DNA of 64,000 nucleotides from Amoebidium appalachense. Its lineage: Eukaryota; Ichthyosporea. Each line of letters opens with the position of its first letter. Position 1 is the first letter of the stretch. The stretch covers positions 7,440,001 to 7,504,000 of the forward strand of contig CAVNZM010000001.1 in the NCBI GenBank assembly GCA_963693365.1, given 5' to 3'. Positions 39,734 to 64,000 of this stretch are shown here, in pieces. A program made the position numbers and the translations under genes. The notes under the pieces are model-generated. The model was given only the letters and a program-made list of their open reading frames with translations. It did no database searches and was not told where the DNA came from.

Positions 39734-40113
39734 AGGGCCCAACCACATCGGCTGAGTCAACTTGCTCCGAGCAGAATTATTCTGCAAAAGCTGTTCAGAA
39801 AAGTAATGTTCTCTTAAACACAAAATTATTCTGCAAAAGCAGACTCAATCTGCTAAAAGCAAAATTATTCAGCAAAAGCAGAATCAATATTGGCTAAAAG
39901 CAGAATTATTCCGCTAAAAGCAGAATTATTACGCTAAAAGCTGCAGAATTAATTTTGCTGTCGAAAGCAGCATTATTTCAAAAGCAGAATTATTCTGCTT
40001 TTTGCTGAGTAATTCTGCCAAAGCAGAATAATTCTGCTAAAAGCAGAGTGATTCTACTTTTGCAGAATAATTCTGCTTTTCGCAAGTTGACTCTGCCGAT
40101 GTGGTTGGGCCCT
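39734..40113. mobile_element. MITE/foldback element with 32-bp terminal inverted repeats
   Basis: Left terminus 39734-39765 begins AGGGCCCAACCACATCGGC; right terminus 40082-40113 is its reverse complement with 31 of 32 bases matching. The roughly 316-bp interior is AT-rich and built of short, near-palindromic units of the AGCAGAATTATTCTGC type, often separated by AAAAGC. There is no ORF. A target-site duplication is not clear. The design fits a non-autonomous DNA transposon. Confidence 0.85.
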
Positions 40114-41028
40114 AAAGGAAGGGGCAGAGGGGAGAAGGGGAGGACGGGGAGGGGGGGGGGAGGGGGGGGGGGGGGGGGAAGAACAGAAGATGGGCCCGTG
40201 GCGGAACAGTTTGGGACTTGGGGGTGTTTGGGGGAGGCAGCCACCATTGCCATTGAAATCAAAATATTCATGACTCTACGGCCACAGAGTGCTCTATCAC
40301 ACCCCGTACACAATACGTAGATGATTCTCCTGCTGCCCCTTTTCCAAACTGTGTGTAAATTTCTGTCCATTGCAAATCGACACGAAAACACGTACATAGT
40401 GGAACCCCAGACCCCCGTGACCACTAAATGCAGAATTCGAATGTCTTTAAATTCACTGCCAAAATATATAGTGCATGGTGTTTACGTTTCCTGTAAAACC
40501 AGCCCCCCCCCCCCCCCCTACCCCCCTTATCCCTCCTCCTCCCCCTCCCCTACCCCCCCCCCCCCCCCCCCCCCCACAACACGGACACACGCGCGCCCGC
40601 GCACACACACGCACACACAAACACACACTGTATGGCACACACATGTCCCCCCATGTGAGTATTCTAGCGGAAATCGCTGAATTTGAGGCCCTGGTGTGGA
40701 AAGCAAATATTTTAGATATAGCACTATGGTCAGTTTCCTTTTTTCCCAACTGCGCACTTCGGGCACTGGTCATGTCCCATGGCGTGGTTACTGTGATCCC
40801 ATGTGCATGGAGCTCCCCATGGCGATTCCGGCTGGCTTGCCAAAGGCGCGAGGCAAAATTATCGAGTTGCAAACATGTAAACAAATAAATACTAAGTGCT
40901 AATAAAGAGGCGGATAGTATGCATGGGGTTCCCTCTCAACATTTCGTTGGGCTCAAAATGTGCAAGTGCACAGCCTGAAAATAGTTGCACCGGCGCCAGC
41001 ACAACTGACAAAAATGCACTCTCTCTCC
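40114..41028. other. Mixed unique and repeat sequence
   Basis: Poly-G at 40151-40180, poly-C at 40503-40575, and unique segments 40200-40500 and 40650-41010 that are open in frames on both strands. AATAAA-type signals occur at 40886 and 40908 on plus. No gene can be assigned. Confidence 0.4.
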
Positions 41029-41030
41029 CT

Positions 41031-41308
<278 letters not shown>

Positions 41309-41330
41309 TGACTGGGTTTGGTGTGTACAC

Positions 41331-41366
<36 letters not shown>

Positions 41367-41694
41367 ATATGGGTGTGTGTACGTGTGTGTAAATAGGCCT
41401 GTGGGGGGGGAAGAGGGGGGGGGGGGGGGGGGGGGGGATTAAAATTAAGGGCTTCCACACACACACACACACTCAGGCAGACAGTCACACGCGCACGTCT
41501 CCTCTTTCAAGGGTATGTGTTTCTTTTGTTGACAACCAAAAAATTGAGCAAAGCACCTATACAAATGCAAAAAAATTGCATCTCGGGCAGCCCCCGATGA
41601 ACGGAACACTACATAATATTTCGGGGTTGCAATCCGAATGTGCGTACAATTTTACACATGTGCAGACTGTAATAGATAAATATTCTTGAACATC

Positions 41695-41807
41695 ATGTCT
41701 GCCTCGGATAAATCTATGTGCGCATTACAGAGAAACTTTCATGATCACGATCGCGACGATTCGCAAGACCGGATTATTATTGGCCCGGATACAGGCCGGG
41801 GCCCGGT
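41695..41807 (+). CDS. Possible first coding exon, unknown gene
   Basis: ATG at 41695 opens a polar stretch (MSASDKSMCALQRNFHDHDR and onward) that reaches a donor-like CCCG then GTAACC before a poly-C/(ACC)n block. No continuing exon was found before the AAAP gene, so this is weak. Confidence 0.2.
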
Positions 41808-41812
41808 AACCT

Positions 41813-41813
<1 letters not shown>

Positions 41814-41845
<32 letters not shown>

Positions 41846-42067
41846 ACCACCACCACCACCACCACCACCACCAACCCCCCCCCCCCCCCCCCCCCCCCCA
41901 CCACCACCACCACTCACCCACCCACCCCCACCTCCAAACTACGGACACTCCCCACGGCTGCTACACGCCAACCTTTCGAGATTGCCTTTTCTTTCCGCTG
42001 CCTAAAGACTGGTAAAAAAGGACACCTCCCCATACCGTACTTGTACGTGTCGGCTCCGGCCCCCGCG

Positions 42068-42118
<51 letters not shown>

Positions 42119-42200
42119 CCCCCTTCACCGTTATCACCACCACCACCACCCACCCACCCACCCCTCACCCCACCTACCCACCAACCCACCCATTCAACCC
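41814..42200. repeat. Poly-C and (ACC)n blocks
   Basis: Poly-C at 41814-41845, (ACC)n at 41846-41874, poly-C to 41899, (CCA)n, then poly-C at 42069-42115 and more (CCA)n/(CCCA)n to about 42190. Confidence 0.95.
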
Positions 42201-42224
42201 CTCTCATAATCACTGACTCGGGCT

Positions 42225-42290
42225 GCCCGCCGTCACCCGGCGCCGCACGTGCCCCGCGGCGCCGCCGCGGCGCCGATGAGTGCAACACGA
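42225..42290. other. GC-rich palindromic segment
   Basis: CGGCGCCGC, CGCGGCGCCGCCGCGGCGCC and neighbouring bases form a dense CpG-rich, self-complementary stretch unlike its surroundings. It lies about 850 bases upstream of the AAAP start. The function is unknown. Confidence 0.4.
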
Positions 42291-42833
42291 ATGAACCAAT
42301 AGGCGGGCCAAGCTGCCCATTGGTCGGACGTCCACGGGTAGATCCACGCAGATTCTCGAGAATTTCTGGAATGATGCGGCCACCAAACAGACCACCAACA
42401 GGCTTTCAAAGTGGCAATGTAGACAAACACCAGTACAAGCTGGAATTATGCATGTTTCTAAGCTTCTTTTACAAGTTAACGACCCTATTCCCGCAAAAAA
42501 ACAAAACCTGACTGAAGCTCCGCTACTGGCCCTCCTTGATGGCCCCAGGTTGTAGATGGCATGGCATAATTTGATGCTCCACTGAGATTGGCCAGTTATG
42601 AATACAGTCAAAAGTATACGACATACTATTTCACGTGTAAATCAAATATAAAGCCCAAAAAAGATTATTGAAATAAAATATAGGACTGGATATAGATTGT
42701 CCTTGATAGTAGCTTCGATTTGTGGGCTAAATGTTGAGCAACACAAATGTGACTGAAATTGGTTCATTTTGAAACGTCATCTGATTGAACAAAAGTCACG
42801 AGCTTATGTTTCTTGAACCACCAGCGCTCAGCG

Positions 42834-42869
42834 ATTGGCTACGACATTGTGCAACTCGAATATATATAT
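42834..42869 (+). promoter_or_regulatory. CCAAT-type and TATA elements of the AAAP gene
   Basis: ATTGG at 42834-42838 and ATATATATAT at 42860-42869, about 275 bases upstream of the ATG at 43143. Confidence 0.5.
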
Positions 42870-43142
42870 GAGCGCTGAGCAGCAAAGTCCCACATTCATT
42901 CGAATTCACCACATGTGGCTCAAATCGCCAGCGAACCATACCATATCATCGACAGAACATTGGCATAAAACTTAACATAAGAAACAAGTGTTGCCCTTTT
43001 GTTCCTTGTTCGGTTTTGTGTCGTAGTATCCTACTACATGTGACTACAAATCAACGAATTCGAATACGTATTAATATTCATTCAGAGACTTACTCAGAGA
43101 CACCTATCACAATAACAACAGTTGACAACATTTGTATTCAAA

Positions 43143-44624
43143 ATGCCCGTCGAAACAGAAGTCACTCTGAGCGTAGAGGAAAAATGGGGTCCCGAAAAAG
43201 CAATTGTTCAGCCAAACATCGGAAGCCCCGGTGAAACCTTTGGGGGGCCAAGCAAAACTGACAACAAGTGCGGCATTTCCATTTGCAGCGAAAACGTAAT
43301 CGGAGATCGTGCGGAGGCGGTGGGAAAGGTTGAGCGTGGTGGTGAATGCACCTGGGTTGGAGGGTGTATGAACCTTATAAAAACTATGATAGGTGCGGGT
43401 ATACTAGCCTTGCCGTATGCAAACGCGCAGGTTGGGTGGGGAATGGGTTTGTTTTCCCTGTTCTACGGCGCGGTGACGACGTACATGGGGTTTGTTCTAC
43501 TCACGCGCTGCGCTGATTGGATGGGAACTTCTCCTTCCTCTTATGGTAAACTATGTGCCATGGTATACCCAAAGGCGGCCTGGACTGTGGATCTGTGTGT
43601 TCTTCTATCCTGCTTCGGCTCTGCTTTAAGTTACCTAATCATCATCGGTGACCTATTGCCAATTGTCGCGGTCAATTTCGGGGCGGAACCCGGGACGTTT
43701 CTCTCACACCGCCTTTTCTGGATTTCGATCATGTTTGTGGCGTTTGACATTCCATTGACGTGCCTCAAAAACATCGACAAGTTGAGCTATACCTCGGGTG
43801 TTGCCTTTGCAAGCATCGTTTATGTTGTTGTTCTCGGCCTTCTTTTCCTCATCGCACCAGCGGGCGCCCCTGCTTTAGACCCATGCGCGGATGCTCTCTC
43901 GCTCGATTCGTGCAAGGGGGAGGTGGTGGCGGTGGGCGATGGGGTTGGGTTTCTGCGTGCTTTCCCAACTTTCATATTTGCTTTCAACGCCCATTTCATT
44001 ATATTTGCAATCTTTGACAGTTTGAAAAAGCCCACTGCAAGGAAGATGGAGGCTACGGTTGTTGTTCCCTCGACCATCCACACTACAATCCTCTACGGAA
44101 GCTTCGGTTTGTTCGGTTATTTCACATATGGTGCGGCAGTAAAATCGAATATCCTCGTTAACTTCCCGGGCACGACACCTGTGACAATTGCGCGGTTGCT
44201 AATGTCTTTTGTGGTTGCGGTGACGTACCCTCTCTACATGCACGCCGCCCGTGCAGCCCTGGTTAACCTCTTCAACACTGGGTTTAAGGCGACAAACCGC
44301 CCAAATTTGGTTAACAACGCCCGCACGCAATTGGGCATCCACTGGGGTTCGACGGTAGCACTTCTCGGTCTTTCGTTCATGATTGCGGCATTTATGTCGA
44401 ATTTGGGTATTGTTATTAACCTAGTAGGTACTGTGTGCGGTGTTCCCATTGGTTATATTCTTCCTGGTCTTTTCTACTGCAAGGCATTTGGAAGCATGCG
44501 GAAGATGGCGGAACCAAACCACGTGGACACGACCGAGGATCGGATGCTGTGGTGGTCTGGTGTGTTTTTGGTCGTGTTTGGCGTTGTGTTTTTGCCTTTG
44601 GCGCTAGTTTTTATGTTTGTATAG
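43143..44624 (+). CDS. AAAP-family amino-acid transporter (SLC38/AVT-like), intronless, 493 aa
   Basis: A single exon from ATG 43143 to TAG. About 70 polar N-terminal residues face the cytosol, then eleven hydrophobic helices follow. The first helix contains NLIKTMIGAGILALPYA, the defining motif of the amino acid/auxin permease family (G-x-G-(I/V)-L-x-(I/L)-P). Other family-like stretches are LIIIGDLLPI (helix 5), PLTCLKNIDKL (loop before helix 6), FAFNAHFIIFAIFDSLKKP (helix 8 region), and GYFTYG in helix 9. The length is normal for SLC38 or fungal/plant AVT members, which move neutral amino acids by Na+ or H+ coupling at plasma or vacuolar membranes; which applies here cannot be told. Upstream TATA and CCAAT-type elements fit a stand-alone promoter. 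Confidence 0.93.
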   Translation: MPVETEVTLSVEEKWGPEKAIVQPNIGSPGETFGGPSKTDNKCGISICSENVIGDRAEAVGKVERGGECTWVGGCMNLIKTMIGAGILALPYANAQVGWGMGLFSLFYGAVTTYMGFVLLTRCADWMGTSPSSYGKLCAMVYPKAAWTVDLCVLLSCFGSALSYLIIIGDLLPIVAVNFGAEPGTFLSHRLFWISIMFVAFDIPLTCLKNIDKLSYTSGVAFASIVYVVVLGLLFLIAPAGAPALDPCADALSLDSCKGEVVAVGDGVGFLRAFPTFIFAFNAHFIIFAIFDSLKKPTARKMEATVVVPSTIHTTILYGSFGLFGYFTYGAAVKSNILVNFPGTTPVTIARLLMSFVVAVTYPLYMHAARAALVNLFNTGFKATNRPNLVNNARTQLGIHWGSTVALLGLSFMIAAFMSNLGIVINLVGTVCGVPIGYILPGLFYCKAFGSMRKMAEPNHVDTTEDRMLWWSGVFLVVFGVVFLPLALVFMFV

Positions 44625-45190
44625 ACGAGCTCTACATATATAGAGTTGTTGCATTGGCAATTTGATAGAATCGCTATACGAGTCCTAATTTAGATACAAA
44701 AGCCCAGATCGAAAGCAGAACACATCGGCACGTGGCATAGAATTTCACACACTTCCTATTAATAATAACTAGGGATGTACAAACAACCAAATACACACAT
44801 TAAATTGTATGTAACTTAGAACACACACACAGGTCCACGATAGTAGACATGTACATCTCTTTAGAAAGATAGCTGTAGAGATGCATGCGCACAGCTTGAC
44901 AGAATTTCAGCCTGTCTGACTCAGTGAACTTTGGCAGGACTTTAGACCTATGAAGAACATATTACGAAAGAATGAATACCATATTCTAATGTGTGATATT
45001 ATTCTGAATGATGTTCGATTGGCTTTGTGTTTTCAAATCATGCCAAATAAACTTTACTTCCTCACATACCCATTCGACAAACACTGTGGCCACACAAGCG
45101 CCAACACACAAACATACAAAATGCATGCACAAGGGCACACATTTCTTTGATATCCACATACCCCCCCCCCCCCCCCCCCCCTTTCTCCCC

Positions 45191-45222
<32 letters not shown>

Positions 45223-45291
45223 GCGCATTCTCCCCCCACACACAGTGTACACATGCAGGTGCACATGCACACATACGCACACGCACATGCG

Positions 45292-45376
<85 letters not shown>

Positions 45377-45645
45377 ACCCCAAGCCACTAGAGAATAAGT
45401 TTGTGAGATTTTTTTTTTTGCAAAGGGTACCATCATCTGCATAGAACACAGCATTCATTAACGTACCTTCCATTCATTTTCTCGCATTACATCTACAAAT
45501 ACTGCCTGTACCAATCCATTATCGCATAACAGCAAAGATACCTTTGTGGCTCAGATAACCCATGATATTATTTCCACCAGAGCATAAAAAGTGGAATCAT
45601 CACAGTAATTCATAATCAGACAACCCGATTTGATGTCAGATTCAG

Positions 45646-45686
<41 letters not shown>

Positions 45687-46170
45687 CCCCGTCCCTCCCC
45701 TCTCCCCACACTCTCGGAGAACAACACAGATGGAGAATAAAAAAAGAAGAAGACTATGAACAAAAAAAAAACCATGTTCTGTTAGCTTTGCCACATTACT
45801 CGTAGCCGGTTGTCTCTATTCGTTTATATAAAAATGTGCTCGGGTTGAGAGTCTATTACAGGAGCATAGGAGAAGGCATAGAGCACCGCGTATGCCGGTA
45901 TCATCATCTGTTAACACTAGATTCTAGCCACTCTCACAAGCGTCCTTTGTGCAACCTAATACGAATACTACTGGCAACTTGAAAAAGAAGGAACGCCAAA
46001 AAATGCTCAACCCATCCTACCATACATTCACACCAAGTCTTAGGAATTCACATACATTCGATCGGTTCGCACAATCGTGGATAACCAAGTGTCCCCCCCC
46101 CCCCCCCCAAAAAAAATAAAAAAAATAAAAAATAAAAAAAAATCACACGTTGTCGAGTTGTTTTCGAATT
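44625..46170. other. Convergent intergenic region
   Basis: Between the ends of the AAAP gene (plus) and the long helical-protein gene (minus). It contains poly-C at 45163-45181 and 45199-45222, (CA)n at 45299-45375, poly-C at 45647-45685, and an A-rich (AAAAAAT)n stretch at 46109-46142. No ORF of note. Confidence 0.6.
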
Positions 46171-63601
<17,431 letters not shown>

Positions 63602-63766
63602 CTGCAACCACCAATACCGTCAGACTATCAAACCATTTTACCCCCACCCCCCCCCCCCCCCCCCCCTCGGGGAGTGGCCGCCTGTCCCCAAATTTGCCCC
63701 AGCCCCTCTCCATCCCCTCATCATCTCCGAGTCAACAAAGCATGCATTGAGTGCGTGTGTGAGTGT

Positions 63767-63797
<31 letters not shown>

Positions 63798-64000
63798 GGG
63801 GGGGTGGGGGAAGGGGGGGGGGGGGGGGGGGACGTTTATGTTTTTTTTTTTCTTGTGGGGGGGGGGAAGGGGGGGAGGGGGGAGTTTACATAAAGTAACA
63901 AGAGAAGACGAGGAAGGCAAAAGAAGAGACTAGCGGAGGGAGCTGCAATCGGGGGGGAGGGGGGGGGGGGGGAGGGGGGGGGGGGGAGGGCGGGGAGAAC
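63602..64000. other. Right edge: intron of the long minus-strand gene
   Basis: Upstream (sense) of the first visible exon. It contains poly-C 63648-63666, (GT)n near 63755-63780, and poly-G runs 63781-63832 and 63857-63992. No exon recognised. Confidence 0.5.

Noticed and set aside
42041-42611. Overlapping ORFs on both strands in the GC-rich segment
   Set aside because: Both frames are open over the same unique stretch with no start context or family signal, so neither can be preferred.

Overview
This window looks like nuclear DNA of an intron-rich microbial eukaryote. The basis is GT-AG introns in phase-consistent chains, TATA/CCAAT-type promoters, dispersed SINE-like and foldback elements, and a very heavy load of (CA)n/(GT)n, (CT)n, poly-C and poly-G tracts. 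The gene content (VTC-type polyphosphate polymerase, AAAP amino-acid transporter, SLC22/SV2-like carrier, a secreted Cys-rich repeat protein, a membrane-anchored protein with superoxide-dismutase-like domains) would suit a unicellular relative of animals and fungi such as an ichthyosporean. That placement is inference; nothing here proves the species.

Layout. 0.7-4.4 kb (minus): 5' part of an SLC22/SV2-like major facilitator carrier, four exons, running off the left edge. 5.4-7.2 kb (plus): a multi-pass membrane protein whose frame is broken at four places, each at or near a homopolymer. 11.3-21.5 kb (plus): a 13-exon gene for a 659-residue single-pass membrane protein with two tandem Cu/Zn-SOD-like domains that keep the disulfide cysteines but have lost nearly all metal ligands. 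23.1-25.4 kb (minus): two-exon Cys-rich protein with signal peptide and a hydrophobic C-terminal tail. 26.3-26.6 kb (minus): small unknown ORF. 28.0-29.1 and 39.7-40.1 kb: related foldback (MITE-like) elements. 32.2-33.9 kb (minus): intronless VTC polyphosphate polymerase without an SPX domain. 34.7-34.9 kb (minus): isolated exon-like segment resembling an ANTH domain. 36.3-37.0 kb: exon-like ORF followed by an A-rich retroposon-like tail. 43.1-44.6 kb (plus): intronless AAAP-type amino-acid transporter. 46.2-63.6 kb (minus): the last 24 exons of a long gene, 904 C-terminal residues, alpha-helical, family not recognised; its 5' end lies right of the window.

Two gene styles alternate: compact intronless genes with TATA and CCAAT motifs (VTC, AAAP), and long genes whose introns are packed with microsatellites. 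In the long genes several splice sites sit directly on a repeat: the acceptor AG is the end of a (CA)n run, and at least one donor GT is the first unit of a (GT)n run. The genes form no operon or obvious pathway. The only functional theme is membrane transport plus cell-surface proteins.
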